Notes: generated by a model not told the origin, from the letters alone. A DNA stretch of 64,000 bases from Acidobacteriota bacterium (GCA_021846945.1 JAJZVZ010000005.1:1-64000), one strand, 5' to 3'. Shown: positions 35,645 through 45,680, numbered from the stretch's first letter. Numbers and translations: made by a program.

Positions 35645-36868
35645 ATGAGTGGGCGTGGCCTCATCCTCGGCATTGAATCTTCCTGCGACGAGACCGCCGC
35701 GGCCATTGTCGAGCGCGGCGCGCGCACTCTTTCGTCGGTCGTCGCCTCGCAGATCCCCACTCACGCGCCCTACGGCGGAGTCGTCCCCGAACTGGCCAGC
35801 CGCGAGCATCTTCGCGCCATCGTTCCCGTCGTCCGCGGTGCGCTCGCCCAGGCCAACCTCACCCTCGCTGATCTGGACGCCATCGCCGTTACCTCCGGCC
35901 CCGGGCTCGCCGGCGCCTTGCTCGTCGGCATCACTTACGCCAAGGCCCTGGCCTTCGCGCAAGGTCTGCCGCTGATCGCCGTCAACCATCTCGAAGGCCA
36001 CATCCACGCGGTGCTTCTCAACGAGCGCGAATGCGCCGCCGCGCACGCTTTGCAAACTAGGCTTCTTCAGGAAAGCCAGCCTGAATCGGCCCTGGCCCTT
36101 GTCGTCTCCGGCGGCCACACTCATCTCTATCTCGCCCGCCCAGCCCACGGTTCCTGGACCTATGCTCTCATCGGCCGCACCGTGGACGATGCCGCCGGCG
36201 AGGCTTACGACAAGGTAGCCAAGCTGCTCGGCCTCGGCTATCCAGGAGGTCCCTGGATCGACTCGCTGGCCCGCTTCGGCAATCCGCATGCCGTTCCGTT
36301 CTCCTTTGCGCAGATCAAGACCAAGGCGCATCTGGCCGGCAAGACTCCGCGCACCAAAGCCGCAAAGACAGCCCCGATCGCCGCGCTCGATCCGCGCTTT
36401 CTGTTCTCGTTTTCCGGGATAAAGACAGCTGTCCTGCGCTACGTGGAGTTGCACAACCTGCGCGAAGAGGCTGCGGAGCGAGCGCGCCTGGTGTTGGCGC
36501 ATCCGACCGTACCGCAAAGCCGCGAAGATGCGCTCGCACTCTGCCCGCCATCCACGCTGGACCTGATCGCCAGCTTTCAGCACGCGGTTGTGGGCGACCT
36601 GATGAAAAAGACCTTTGCCGCGGCCGAATCCCTCGGCGCCGCCCGCATTCTGGTCACCGGCGGAGTGGCCGCCAACCGCGAGCTGCGCACACGCTTCACC
36701 GCCGAGGCTCAGCGCCGCGGCCTGCGCATCGCCTTCCCCACTATGGCGCTCTCGACAGACAACGCCGCCATGATCGCCGCCGCCGCATGGCCGCGCCTCC
36801 AAGCCGGCGAATTCGCCCCCGCCGACCTGACCGCTGATCCGTCACTGGCCCTTGGAAGCGCGCGGTAA
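35645..36868 (+). CDS. tsaD: tRNA N6-adenosine threonylcarbamoyltransferase
   Basis: Transfers threonylcarbamoyl to A37 of ANN-decoding tRNAs together with TsaB/E. 407 residues, slightly longer than usual (about 340) because of a 35-residue insertion near 220-265 ([19 protein letters not shown]). Seen: [46 protein letters not shown] (metal-binding His pair), [37 protein letters not shown] and [11 protein letters not shown]. Its ATG at 35645 is close behind the divergent CCA gene. Confidence 0.95.
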   Translation: MSGRGLILGIESSCDETAAAIVERGARTLSSVVASQIPTHAPYGGVVPELASREHLRAIVPVVRGALAQANLTLADLDAIAVTSGPGLAGALLVGITYAKALAFAQGLPLIAVNHLEGHIHAVLLNERECAAAHALQTRLLQESQPESALALVVSGGHTHLYLARPAHGSWTYALIGRTVDDAAGEAYDKVAKLLGLGYPGGPWIDSLARFGNPHAVPFSFAQIKTKAHLAGKTPRTKAAKTAPIAALDPRFLFSFSGIKTAVLRYVELHNLREEAAERARLVLAHPTVPQSREDALALCPPSTLDLIASFQHAVVGDLMKKTFAAAESLGAARILVTGGVAANRELRTRFTAEAQRRGLRIAFPTMALSTDNAAMIAAAAWPRLQAGEFAPADLTADPSLALGSAR

Positions 36869-37017
36869 GAGACGCAGGCACAAACCAAATCCGCAACAGC
36901 ATTTTGCCCGAGACATGCCTCCGGGGCGTCGATCCCTGCACCAGCCGTTCTGCTTGCCGGCTTGCATTCGAGTTGAAGGCGCTGCGCATCCTGCCCGCGA
37001 TATGGAATAATGCGCCG

Positions 37018-38460
37018 GTGAGCCCTGCCGCTGTTACGCCCCATGCCTGGTTCCTGCTGGCTTGCGTCGTTGGGACCGTGCTTCTCCTCCTGCTACTGGT
37101 TGCCTGGCTGCGCCTGCACGCCGCGCTGGGCCTGTCTGTCGCCGCTATTGCGCTTGGCGTGGTTTCGGGAATGCCGATGAAGCAGGTGCCCGTCTCCTTC
37201 GCCAACGGCGTGGGCAATATGATGGGCCACATCGCCATCATCCTCGGAATGGGCGCCATCATCGGCCAGTTGCTGGCCAGCTCCGGCGGCGGCGCCGCAC
37301 TCGGGAACGCTTTGGTGGACGTGTTTGGGGAGAAAGGCGTCTCCTGGGCGCTGCTCTGTCTCGGCATCCTTGTCGGGCTGCCTGTCTTCTTCGAGGTCGG
37401 CCTGGTGCTCCTGATGCCGATCGTTGTGGAGACTGCGCGGCGCAGCAAACGCCCGCCCATCCTGGTGGGACTGCCGGTGCTCGCCGGGCTTTCGGCCATG
37501 CACGGGCTGGTACCGCCGCATCCGGCGGCAATGCTCGCGGCCACTGTTTATCACGCCGATGTGGGCCGCTCCATTCTCTGGGGCCTGGTCGTCGGAATTC
37601 CCGCCGCGGCACTGGCGGGGCCGATTGTGGGATGGTTCCTGATGCGGCGATGGGAGCGGTGGCAGGCTACGGGCGGCGCGGCGGCAGCCGCGATCCCGGC
37701 GCCTGCCTTAGGCACGGCTCCGTCTGAAGCCGCGATCGCCGGCCAACCGGGAGGTCGCGGCGCGCAATCCGCCTTGCCCCCGCCGGCAGGCGCCGTGCGC
37801 GCGCTGGTGGCCATTCTGCTGCCCATCGCGCTGATCTTCATCGGCAGTTGGGCCGATGCAGTGACGGGCCCCGGAAGCAAGCTGAATCAGGTATTGCATC
37901 TGATCGGCAGCCCCGATGAAGCCATGTTGATCGCAGCGCTTGTTGCCCTGCTCACGCTGGGCGGGCGCATACAGACAGGCCGCCAGCACGGCCGCGAGAT
38001 GTTGCGCCGGCTTACCGCGGACTCCTTCACGCCTATCGCCGGCGTGCTGGTCATTCTCTCTGCCGCCGGGGCGCTAAGCGGCGTCTTGCGCGACTCGGGG
38101 GCAGCACAGGCCACCGTGGGTCTCGCCATGAGCGCGCACCTGCCGCCCCTGGTGCTGGCCTGGGCGATGGCCGCCGTGGTTCGCATCTGCATGGGTTCGG
38201 CGACGGTGGCCATGGCGGTGGCTTCAGGGGTTCTGGCGCCGATGGCCGGTCACATGGGCGTCAGCCCCGAGATGCTGATGATGGCCACCGGCTGCGGCTC
38301 GCTGATTCTCTCCCATGTCAACGATTCCGGCTTCTGGCTGGTCGGCTCGCTCTTCAATCTCGATGTGAAGGGAACGCTGACCACCTGGTCGGTGGTCGAA
38401 ACGGTACTCTCATTCGCCGGTCTCGGGTTTACGCTGCTCGTGGCGACGGTCGTGCGGTGA
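37018..38460 (+). CDS. gluconate:H+ symporter family permease (GntT/GntP-like)
   Basis: About 480 residues and 12 predicted TM helices. GntP-family blocks are seen: FANGVGNMMGHIAIILGMGAI, LVGLPVFFEVGLVLLMPIV, GLSAMHGLVPPHPAAMLAA, RICMGSATVAM, GCGSLILSHVNDSGFW. A large hydrophilic Ala/Pro loop separates the halves (about 220-260). It probably imports gluconate or a related sugar acid, perhaps including products of uronate or rhamnonate metabolism. I take GTG 37018; the frame opens at 36904, but those residues are unlike the family. Confidence 0.82.
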   Translation: MSPAAVTPHAWFLLACVVGTVLLLLLLVAWLRLHAALGLSVAAIALGVVSGMPMKQVPVSFANGVGNMMGHIAIILGMGAIIGQLLASSGGGAALGNALVDVFGEKGVSWALLCLGILVGLPVFFEVGLVLLMPIVVETARRSKRPPILVGLPVLAGLSAMHGLVPPHPAAMLAATVYHADVGRSILWGLVVGIPAAALAGPIVGWFLMRRWERWQATGGAAAAAIPAPALGTAPSEAAIAGQPGGRGAQSALPPPAGAVRALVAILLPIALIFIGSWADAVTGPGSKLNQVLHLIGSPDEAMLIAALVALLTLGGRIQTGRQHGREMLRRLTADSFTPIAGVLVILSAAGALSGVLRDSGAAQATVGLAMSAHLPPLVLAWAMAAVVRICMGSATVAMAVASGVLAPMAGHMGVSPEMLMMATGCGSLILSHVNDSGFWLVGSLFNLDVKGTLTTWSVVETVLSFAGLGFTLLVATVVR

Positions 38461-38480
38461 GAAGAGTGGGAACGCGGGAT

Positions 38481-38513
38481 CAGGGAATAGGGATCGCTGA
38501 TTCCTGTTCCCTG
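38481..38513. repeat. near-perfect hairpin between convergent genes
   Basis: CAGGGAATAGGGATC (38481-38495), a 3-base loop and GATTCCTGTTCCCTG (38499-38513) form a 15-bp stem with two wobble/mismatch positions. It fills the gap between the permease and the convergent dinB-type gene. It may end transcription from both sides, although U-tracts are absent. The same CAGGGAWCAG core recurs near 55916 and 56132. Confidence 0.65.
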
Positions 38514-38521
38514 CCTTTCCG

Positions 38522-38998
38522 TTACTTCCACGCCCCCAGCAACCGTCGCAACAGCACCATCTCGCCCAGGTGGTAGGAGTTGTGATCGGCCACCAGCAGC
38601 GCCTCGCGCAGAATCGTCTGCCCGTCTCCGTGGGGAATCCGCGCATCCAGATCGGTGGATTCCGCTGCCACCAGCGCGCACATCGCCTTCAAGTCACTGC
38701 GAAAGGCGCGCACGCTCTTGTCCCATGCCTTGTCGTCCGTGGGCGCGGGCGTTGCCGGCCAGTAGCCCTCGGGCCACTCCGGCGATTGATGCCTGGGGTC
38801 GCGCGAGAATTCCAGAATGTCCCACTGGGCGATGCGCATGTGCTCCAGCACCTCCCAGAGCGAGTGCTCGGCGCCTTTTGGCCGCTTGCCGCGCAGTTGT
38901 GGAGGAATGTCTTTAATCGCTGCATTGAAATCCGTGTGGGCGTTGTGGCCCGTGAGCAGGTTGAGCAGGTGTTGCCGCAGAGACGAATCCTGATCCAT
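38522..38998 (-). CDS. DinB family protein
   Basis: 158-residue four-helix-bundle protein of the DinB/YfiT superfamily. The three metal-site histidines are plausible in HNAHTDFNAAI, LWEVLEHMRIAQWDIL and LVADHNSYHLGEMVLLRR. The family includes thiol-S-transferases and proteins of unknown role. I start at ATG 38998 (GGAG upstream) rather than 39043, because the preceding residues (MCRKRRPESAEG) are not family-like. Confidence 0.82.
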   Translation of the reverse strand: MDQDSSLRQHLLNLLTGHNAHTDFNAAIKDIPPQLRGKRPKGAEHSLWEVLEHMRIAQWDILEFSRDPRHQSPEWPEGYWPATPAPTDDKAWDKSVRAFRSDLKAMCALVAAESTDLDARIPHGDGQTILREALLVADHNSYHLGEMVLLRRLLGAWK

Positions 38999-39144
38999 CG
39001 CAATCGCTCCTTCCGCCGATTCCGGGCGGCGCTTCCGGCACACGCAGTCTTTTGCGCGTCACCGCACAGCCACTCCGCTCCACTGATTCGCCGGAACGCG
39101 AAAGGATGCCTGAATCTTTTTGCGCGAAGAGCCTGTGCCTCTGT

Positions 39145-39858
39145 TCACTTGCCCTGGTTCTGGGTAGTTCCCTTGTTGGTGGATGCCGCAGGCTTCTTCT
39201 GAACAGCCTTTGCGGGAACCCGCCGTCTGCGCACCACTCTCCGATGCCGGACCGGCGTGATGCACGCCATAGGCAATGGTGGAAGCGTCACCGGGCATTG
39301 CGTGACCGCCGCCGCCTGCAGGACACCGCTCAACGTGCTTACCTGCCTCTCCAACGCCAGAGCCGACTCCTGGATGCGCTGATCCATTGCGAGCCGGGCC
39401 TTCGACAGGCCGAGCAGCGTCTGCTGAAGCTTAGCGACCTGCTCGCCCGGCGCCGCCACGCGCGAAGCCTCATAAACCCGCAGAAGCACGTCATACAGCG
39501 CGTCGATATTGCGAGCGACCGGCAACTGCTTGGTCAGGGTCCCTGGCGCCGCGTCGGCCACGCGAAGCAGCGGGGGCAGGTCGGTTTCGATATCGTGGAG
39601 GATGGCGCCGATATTGTCGTTCGCTTCGTCTCGGACGCTTCCCCGCTTCCATTTCTCCAGCCGCAGCGTGTCGATTGTCTGATGCACGTTGTTGAGCGCG
39701 GGCTGCAGCAGCGCGGCTGTCGTCACGGGCGCGGCAGGGGCGGCAGACTGCGCCGGAGCGGATGACGCCGCCGCTCTGGGCGGGTAGGCCTGGGCCGCGC
39801 CCAGAGCAGCCAGCGAACAGATGACTGTCACCATAAAGGCTACATAGGATATACGCAT
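39145..39858 (-). CDS. secreted hypothetical protein, helical
   Basis: 237 residues. Signal peptide MRISYVAFMVTVICSLAALGAAQA, an Ala/Pro-rich linker, then a helical region (about 48-180; LLQPALNNVHQTIDTLRLEKWKR, DNIGAILHDIETDLPPLL, LLGLSKARLAMDQRIQESALAL). The very basic tail (RHRRVVRRRRVPAKAVQKK) might bind nucleic acid or the envelope. The family is not recognised. The 410-base upstream stretch is its leader or promoter. Confidence 0.65.
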   Translation of the reverse strand: MRISYVAFMVTVICSLAALGAAQAYPPRAAASSAPAQSAAPAAPVTTAALLQPALNNVHQTIDTLRLEKWKRGSVRDEANDNIGAILHDIETDLPPLLRVADAAPGTLTKQLPVARNIDALYDVLLRVYEASRVAAPGEQVAKLQQTLLGLSKARLAMDQRIQESALALERQVSTLSGVLQAAAVTQCPVTLPPLPMACITPVRHRRVVRRRRVPAKAVQKKPAASTNKGTTQNQGK

Positions 39859-40268
39859 GGATCATGCCTTCCTGCTGTCTCAGATCGGGCGAAAAAGGCG
39901 CGCCCGGCGGGTGCCTTTCGGCCAGAGGGACCAAGTCAGCAATTTTCTCCGTCCCCTGCAAGCCGGGAGACCGGAGCGCAGACAACCAAGGCAAGCCAAA
40001 GAACTCCCACCAATTACGATCATGCGGGAGAAAAGCGGGCTGAGCGCCCGGATACGCAGCGGAGCAGCCCCAACGTGGGCCACAGCGCCGGGTTCCATTC
40101 AGGATAACCGATGCCACACCCGGCTGCCAGCAGGCGAAACTCCCGCCAGCGGGGCAAGTCCCGGTTTACCGGCATCGTTCACGCCAAGGCGTCCAGCCGT
40201 TGAAGACAACATTCATGAGTTGTAGATGAACTGACGCCGGCGGCGCGGTCCTGCAGCAGCGGTCCTCA
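39859..40268. other. intergenic stretch upstream of the helical secreted protein
   Basis: 410 bases between two minus-strand genes. It has several G+C-rich inverted segments (for example CCGGTTTACCGG near 40172) and could be a structured 5' leader on the minus strand. I could not match it to a known riboswitch, and no coding potential is visible. Confidence 0.35.
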
Positions 40269-42002
40269 CTAGCCGGGCTGGTAGACCCACAGGTCGTTGA
40301 GATAGCCGGTTTCGTGCAAAGAATCGACCCCGATCCCACCGAACATCCATAGACGGCCCTGACCATCCGTCCAGGTCACGGCGTTGATGCGCGCTCCGGG
40401 AATATTGCCGGGGTCCGGCGATCCGGAGGTTCCATAGGTTCCCGCCTGGCCGCCTGCGGTCGAGCCTCCCATCCAGGCCCACTTGCCACCGCTGTACTTC
40501 CAAAGGTCATTGAGGTAGGGAGCAGAATTGCCCTGCGAAGTCTCCCCAAATCCTTCTCCGCCGAAGAGCCAGAGGTTGCCGTCGGCGTCGGTCCAGCTTG
40601 CCGAACTGTCGCGCGATCCGGGAACATTGTTCAGCGCCGGCGTACTCTCGGTTCCGTAGACGCCCGTCTGATCGATCTGATTGCTGGAGCCGCTTTCCCA
40701 GGTCCACTGGCCGTTGCTCAACTGCCAAAGGTCGTTGAGCTCGGCAATATTGCTGGCGAGCAGGTTGTATCCGGCACCACCGAAGACCCAAAGTTTGCCC
40801 GCCGGGTCCATCCAGCCTGCCGCGCTGTAACGGGCTCCGGGGATATTTTCGGAACTGCCGTCGCCTTCGCTGCCATAAACGCCCGGCTGGGCGGGATAAG
40901 CGACCTTCAGGCCGTCCACCCAGGTCCATTGCCCTCCCGAATACTTCCAGAGGTCGCTGAGCGCCATCGCGCAGCTGGAGTTGACAGAGTCGCATCCCTG
41001 ACCGCCGAAGAGCCAGAGATTTCCGGAAGCATCGGCAAAGGCTACGGCGTCGAAACGCGCGCCGGGAATGTTTCCCGATGAGGGCTGCCCCTGGCTGCCA
41101 TAGACGCCCTTCTGGTTGGCGAGGTTGGTGCCGCCCATCCAGGTCCAGTCGCTGCCGTCGAACTTCCACAGGTCATTGAGCGAGCCGAACGTACCTTTGG
41201 AGTCGTATCCATTTCCGCCGAAGAGCCAGAAGTTGCCCGCGGCATCGCTCCAACCCGCGGCGCCGCTTCGGGCGCCGGGCACATTCTCCGGCGCAGCCAC
41301 GCCAGCCTGACCGTAAACTCCTGCCTGATTGGTTGCCTTCGAACCCGAAATCATGGTCCACTCGCTGCCGTCGAACTTCCAGAGGTCGTTCCTGTATTCA
41401 TTTGCCGGCGCTGTGCAAAGCGCGTGCGTCAATGCGCACGAGCCCCCGACAGGCGGACCTTCGCCCCCGAAAAGCCACAGGTTGCCGGCCGCATCGCGCC
41501 AGCCTGACGCTCCTGCGCGCGCCCCCGGCACGTTGCCGGCCGCACCCGCGCTGCCATAGACGCCGGCCTGGTCTGCCACCTGAGCACCGCTTGCCCAGGT
41601 CCATTCGCCCGGCGCGCTGTTTGGGGGCGCGGCAACAATGGCGACGCAGTTCACCTGGATGTTTGTGACGTCTTCTGTGGCAACGGCGCCGCTGGCGTGT
41701 GCCACGATGCAGGATTGGGCAGGGCCTGAAGGCTGCGCGAATGCCGTAACCAGGTAGTTGTCACCGGCATTGAGCGGCGTGGCAAAGGTGAACGATCCAT
41801 TCGAGCTGATTGCCAGGTTGTTGCCGTTGTTCAATTGCAGGACAAGACCGCTCCCCGAAAGCCCCGCAACTGTGCCGCCTACCGTATAGCTTCCGGGATT
41901 GGAACTGATCGGGTGCGAGCCGTTACTGCTCCCGCAAGCGGTGAGTGCAAGGCAGGTATACGCGGCAAGAAGCAAGGCAGGAAGACGCCATTCTTCTCTC
42001 AT
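40269..42002 (-). CDS. lipoprotein with six kelch-type repeats
   Basis: 577 residues. The lipoprotein signal MREEWRLPALLLAAYTCLALTAC (lipobox LTAC) leads to a carboxypeptidase-regulatory-like beta domain (YTVGGTVAGLSGSGLVLQL, 40-130). About six kelch-like units of 70-75 residues follow, each running W-W-G...QAGVYG...NVPGAR...W-DA-GNLWLFGG-G...LNDLWK. Together they should form a surface beta-propeller, a likely carbohydrate- or protein-binding module. I start at ATG 42002 because GAGGAGG lies 7 bases upstream; the frame opens at 42167. Confidence 0.82.
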   Translation of the reverse strand: MREEWRLPALLLAAYTCLALTACGSSNGSHPISSNPGSYTVGGTVAGLSGSGLVLQLNNGNNLAISSNGSFTFATPLNAGDNYLVTAFAQPSGPAQSCIVAHASGAVATEDVTNIQVNCVAIVAAPPNSAPGEWTWASGAQVADQAGVYGSAGAAGNVPGARAGASGWRDAAGNLWLFGGEGPPVGGSCALTHALCTAPANEYRNDLWKFDGSEWTMISGSKATNQAGVYGQAGVAAPENVPGARSGAAGWSDAAGNFWLFGGNGYDSKGTFGSLNDLWKFDGSDWTWMGGTNLANQKGVYGSQGQPSSGNIPGARFDAVAFADASGNLWLFGGQGCDSVNSSCAMALSDLWKYSGGQWTWVDGLKVAYPAQPGVYGSEGDGSSENIPGARYSAAGWMDPAGKLWVFGGAGYNLLASNIAELNDLWQLSNGQWTWESGSSNQIDQTGVYGTESTPALNNVPGSRDSSASWTDADGNLWLFGGEGFGETSQGNSAPYLNDLWKYSGGKWAWMGGSTAGGQAGTYGTSGSPDPGNIPGARINAVTWTDGQGRLWMFGGIGVDSLHETGYLNDLWVYQPG

Positions 42003-42191
42003 CGAGAGCCTCCTCGGTCGCGCGAGATGCCAATGGCCAACAGAGATCGCGTATTTTTGAGGGCCAGGATTTCCATAACGTGCTCCTGGACAACGTGATT
42101 GTATATCTGCGCCGCATTCAAGAAGATTGCGGGCGCTGCCAGCGCGGCCGACGGCCTCTTCACCCATATCATCCCCGCGCCACCCCCTGCC

Positions 42192-43268
42192 TCAATCCGC
42201 CGCAGAGTCCGACGGCAGCGGCTCGCCGCGCGTGCGGCTGCGCCAGACGTGCACCAGCGAGGCGCTGACGTTGAACGCAACCGGCCCCAGAATCAGCCCG
42301 CTGACGCCAAAAAACACGACCCCGCCGATCATGGCGAGAAAGATCGGAACCGTGTGGAGCCGCAGCCGGGAGCCGACCAGAATGGGATAGAGAATATTGT
42401 CCAGCGTGCTGATAATCGTTGACCCGATCGCCACCAGGACGACGGCCCGAATCCAGTGATGGAGCAGGGCCAGATAGATCGCCACCGGCAGCCAGACCAC
42501 ATAGGCCCCTACCGCGGGCACCAGGGCAAAGAGAGTCGTTGTCATGCCCAGCACGGTCGCTCCGCCCATGCCCAGAAAGCCAAAGACAATTCCGGCCACC
42601 ACGCCCTGAATCCCGGCCACCGCAAATCGCCCCAGCACCAGCGCCTGAACCGCGGTTTGCACCCTGTTCAACAGGTAGTCGGTTTCTTCCTCTTCCAAGG
42701 GCAGAAGGAAGCGAATGAGGCGCAGCCCTTCTCCCCTGTCGCGGTAGAGAAAGAAGAGGACAAACAACATCACAATGATCTGCGCAAGCGCGGTGATCGA
42801 GCGGCCGAGGATGCCGGCCAGCTTTCCGGCCACCGCGCCCGCGCTCTTTTGCAGCGCCTGACTGGAGTCGACATTGCCGGCGGCGAAGCGCACGAATTCG
42901 CCGATGCGCTGGTGCTCATCGAGGAACTGGCGGAACTGCTGCTCCGCGGTGCCGCTTTGCAGGCTCCGCACCGCTTCCAGAACATGGTGCCCCACGCCGT
43001 GCGCCACAAACATCGCCGGCGTCACAATGCTGAGCACGACCAGCACCACGGCAACAGCTGCCGTAAGCGCCGGCTTCCGCAGCCGCGCCCGGAGCCAGTC
43101 ATAAGGGTGACGAGTCACAACGGCCAGCACGACCGCCCCGGTGATTCCCGGCAGAAAAGGCCACACAATCACAGTGCAGAGCAGAACCGCGCAGATCGTG
43201 ATCAGAAATAAGGTGAAGCCGCCCCAGTCCAGCTTCACGTTCACCGGTTGCGGACCATCCGCGGCCAT
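42192..43268 (-). CDS. AI-2E family transporter (PerM/YhhT type permease)
   Basis: 358 residues with about eight TM helices: paired N-terminal helices (LFLITICAVLLCTVIVWPFLPGITGAVVLA), a long amphipathic middle (about 110-180), then IIVMLFVLFFLYRDRGE, VQGVVAGIVFGFLGMGG-type helices and the conserved LVPAVGAYVVWLPVAIYLAL. The C-terminal block LDNILYPILVGSRLRLHTVPIF is diagnostic of the family. The substrate is unknown; members have been linked to autoinducer or ion export. The start at 43268 has GGAGAG upstream. Confidence 0.85.
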   Translation of the reverse strand: MAADGPQPVNVKLDWGGFTLFLITICAVLLCTVIVWPFLPGITGAVVLAVVTRHPYDWLRARLRKPALTAAVAVVLVVLSIVTPAMFVAHGVGHHVLEAVRSLQSGTAEQQFRQFLDEHQRIGEFVRFAAGNVDSSQALQKSAGAVAGKLAGILGRSITALAQIIVMLFVLFFLYRDRGEGLRLIRFLLPLEEEETDYLLNRVQTAVQALVLGRFAVAGIQGVVAGIVFGFLGMGGATVLGMTTTLFALVPAVGAYVVWLPVAIYLALLHHWIRAVVLVAIGSTIISTLDNILYPILVGSRLRLHTVPIFLAMIGGVVFFGVSGLILGPVAFNVSASLVHVWRSRTRGEPLPSDSAAD

Positions 43269-43363
43269 CTTTCTCTCCTCACATAGCCGATGGTATTGAC
43301 GCACTGATCGATGCGGCGTCTTGGGAAATGGTGTGTCCGCATCGTCGTTGTCCAGCGCCTCCA

Positions 43364-43383
43364 CGACTCGCCGTGGCGAGTCG
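43364..43383. repeat. 20-bp near-perfect palindrome upstream of the AI-2E permease
   Basis: CGACTCGCC, a 2-base GT spacer and GGCGAGTCG form a 9-bp inverted repeat in the 256-base gap between rph and the permease (both minus strand). There is no U-tract on either side. A dimeric repressor site or short hairpin are both possible; GGCGAGTC recurs about 55 bases further. Confidence 0.55.
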
Positions 43384-43524
43384 CGGCCGCCGGACTTCGA
43401 GGCCCCGGGACACAGAATTTCCCGAAACGCTATAGGCGAGTCTACGGCGTTTTTGATTCATGCGCCCCAATTTCTCCAGCGAAACCTGGAGTTTTTGTGC
43501 GGAAGGGAGCAAAGCGAGACAGCG

Positions 43525-44262
43525 CTAACCTGCCAGCACCGCCCGCTGCGCGGCGAGAATTTCCCTGATTCCGGCCTCGGCCAGATCAATCAGGCCGTTC
43601 AACTGCACGCGGGAGAAGCTGCCTCTCTCGGCCGTCGCCTGCGTCTCCACCAGGCCCCCATCGGCGGTCATCACCACGTTCATGTCCACCTCCGCCTGCG
43701 CATCCTCCTCGTAGCAGAGGTCGAGCAGCGGCGTGCCGCTCACGATGCCCACCGACGTCGCCGCCACCAGTTGCTTCATCGGCGACCGCGGCAGCGTTCC
43801 CGCCTTGACCAGTGCATTCAGCGCCAGGGCCAGAGCTACCGCCGCGCCGGTGATCGCCGCGGTGCGCGTGCCGCCGTCGGCCTGAATCACGTCGCAGTCC
43901 AGAATCACGGTGCGCTCGCCCAGCGCCTGCATATCGACCACCGAGCGCAGACTGCGGCCAATCAGCCGCTGAATCTCATGGGTGCGCCCGCCGATCCTGC
44001 CGCGCTCGCTCTCCCGCGGAGTACGCGTCACGGTGGAGCGGGGCAGCATGGCGTACTCGGCCGTTACCCAGCCGCGGCCGGAGTTGCGCAGCCAGCCCGG
44101 AACGCCCTGCTCAATGGTGGCGCAGGTAAGCACCCGGGTGTTGCCCAGCGAAACCAGAACTGAGCCCTCGGCCGTCTGAACGAAGCCGGGCGTAAGCGTA
44201 AGCGGGCGAAGCTGGGCGGGAATTCTGCCGCCAGGACGAAAAAAAGAGCCGGTCGCGTGCAT
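43525..44262 (-). CDS. rph: ribonuclease PH
   Basis: 245-residue phosphorolytic 3'-5' exoribonuclease that trims tRNA 3' ends. Seen: [11 protein letters not shown]-like start ([21 protein letters not shown]), [56 protein letters not shown] (phosphate/active-site region) and [12 protein letters not shown]. Length and motif order are normal. Confidence 0.95.
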   Translation of the reverse strand: MHATGSFFRPGGRIPAQLRPLTLTPGFVQTAEGSVLVSLGNTRVLTCATIEQGVPGWLRNSGRGWVTAEYAMLPRSTVTRTPRESERGRIGGRTHEIQRLIGRSLRSVVDMQALGERTVILDCDVIQADGGTRTAAITGAAVALALALNALVKAGTLPRSPMKQLVAATSVGIVSGTPLLDLCYEEDAQAEVDMNVVMTADGGLVETQATAERGSFSRVQLNGLIDLAEAGIREILAAQRAVLAG

Positions 44263-44709
44263 AAAAGGATTGTACGGGAACGGCTTAGACCCGAACCGGC
44301 AACGAGTCCACGGAATCGGTACCGAAACGGGAAAATTTGCCCATCCGGGTCCGCAAATGGGGCTGCTTGATAATCAATTGAAACCACGTAAGTTATACCA
44401 ACATTCCAAGCTCTGACGTTCCATTTTGGAACTTTTTGCGCATACCCACCCCTGTGCGCCACTTCGTGATCTCCAGATTATCTCCTCCGTTATCAAAAGC
44501 TTAGCTAATGCGTCCGAGTTTGGCACGCGACGTGTACTAGAAGAAGACAAGTCCCGAAAGCGGAGGACGGCACAAGAGGAAATACCGGCTCAGGAAACAG
44601 CGAACAAAGATTATGCAGGCAGAGATCAGAAGACCGGCCCTGGCAGTGGCTTTGCGCCCTTAAGGCACAGACTCCGATTTTCAGACCCCACATCGAAAGG
44701 AAACGACGG
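44263..44709. other. promoter region between rph and the kinase operon
   Basis: 447 bases with divergent genes on each side. The only signal I can argue for is the sigma-54-like element at 44520-44536 (listed separately). Short A+T-rich stretches near 44370-44430 may hold the rph promoter. No coding evidence. Confidence 0.4.
44520..44536 (+). promoter_or_regulatory. possible sigma-54 (-24/-12) promoter element
   Basis: TTGGCACG matches the -24 consensus exactly. The -12 part reads GTGT, so there is GG-N10-GT instead of GG-N10-GC, a weak match. It lies 174 bases before a histidine kinase gene whose partner is a sigma-54 activator, so autoregulation would make sense. No further activator sites were identified. 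Confidence 0.35.
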
Positions 44710-45612
44710 ATGCAGCACCTGGAACAGATGGTAACGCAGGACGGAAGTCCCTACGGCGGCCGCGAGCAGGCACACGCGCTCATGGCAACGCTGGCCAGTT
44801 CGCCTGGCCACAGCGAGACTCTGGCGGAGGTGGCGCACGATGCCAAAAACATGGTTACCGCGCTGGGACTCTATTGCGACCTCCTGGAGGAGCCTGGAGT
44901 ACTGGCGACTCCCTTTCATCACTACGGAAGCGAATTGCGCCGATTGGCCGCGGCCAGCCGCCGGCTGGTGGAACAGCTCATGTGGCTTCAGACGGCTCAG
45001 GATACGGAAGGCATCGCGCGAAGCGGACACGGCTCAGAGGCCGCAATTGTGCTTCAACCCGGAACAGCCTCCCAACCGAAGCGGAAGCCCCTGGGCTGGG
45101 CATCGCTTCCACCGACACCAATTGACAACCTGGAGGACGAGTTGCTGGCCAACCGCAGTCTGCTCTGCGCACTCGCTGGACCTTCGATCGCTCTCACGAT
45201 AACCACGGCGGGCGGCGGCCTGCCTGTGCGGCTCACTGGCGAAGACCTGACCCGGATCCTGGTAAATCTGGTAAAGAACTCCGCCGAAGCGATGCCCGCC
45301 GGCGGACGAATCCTGATTGACCTCCGCGAGGGCGCAGCCGAACGCGGGGCCGCGCCCGTGCTGTTGCTGACCATTGAAGACAACGGACCGGGAATCCCCC
45401 CGAGCGTCTTGAAGAAGCTCTTCGAACCGGGCATTACCACCCATTCCAAGGCCGGGGTGGAAGGCAATGGCCGCAGCGTCAGCTTGCACCGTGGTCTGGG
45501 ACTCTCGATTACGCGGTCCATCGTGGAGGACGCGGGTGGCCAGATTCGTGCCGCCAATCGCGATCCCTTCGGTGCCTGCTTTCAGATCGAGCTGCCGGTG
45601 ACGATGCGCTGA
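44710..45612 (+). CDS. soluble sensor histidine kinase
   Basis: 300 residues, with no TM helix or recognised sensor domain. The phosphoacceptor helix has H43 in EVAHDAKNMVTAL. The ATPase domain shows the N box (LVNLVKNSAEAM), G1 (DNGPGIP), a plausible F region (LFEPGITTHSKAG) and G2 (GLGLSI). It should respond to a cytoplasmic or protein signal. The RBS AAGGAAAC precedes the ATG. The next gene, 68 bases downstream, encodes the probable partner, a sigma-54 activator. Confidence 0.85.
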   Translation: MQHLEQMVTQDGSPYGGREQAHALMATLASSPGHSETLAEVAHDAKNMVTALGLYCDLLEEPGVLATPFHHYGSELRRLAAASRRLVEQLMWLQTAQDTEGIARSGHGSEAAIVLQPGTASQPKRKPLGWASLPPTPIDNLEDELLANRSLLCALAGPSIALTITTAGGGLPVRLTGEDLTRILVNLVKNSAEAMPAGGRILIDLREGAAERGAAPVLLLTIEDNGPGIPPSVLKKLFEPGITTHSKAGVEGNGRSVSLHRGLGLSITRSIVEDAGGQIRAANRDPFGACFQIELPVTMR

Positions 45613-45680
45613 CGCAAAAGCGGGAAAAACTTCACCGCTCCCTGAACAGTCCCCCACCCAACCGCTCCCGAGGCTTTACA

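Noticed and set aside
35615-36802. 395-codon open frame on the - strand
   Set aside because: Antisense to tsaD, Gly/Arg-rich without motifs.
36904-37017. N-terminal extension of the gluconate-type permease
   Set aside because: The residues are Cys/Arg-rich and unlike the family; GTG 37018 puts the first TM helix at a normal position.
39859-40268. Possible structured riboswitch leader on the - strand
   Set aside because: Tried to match cobalamin, c-di-GMP, c-di-AMP and similar consensus cores by eye; none fitted, so only noted as an unexplained gap.
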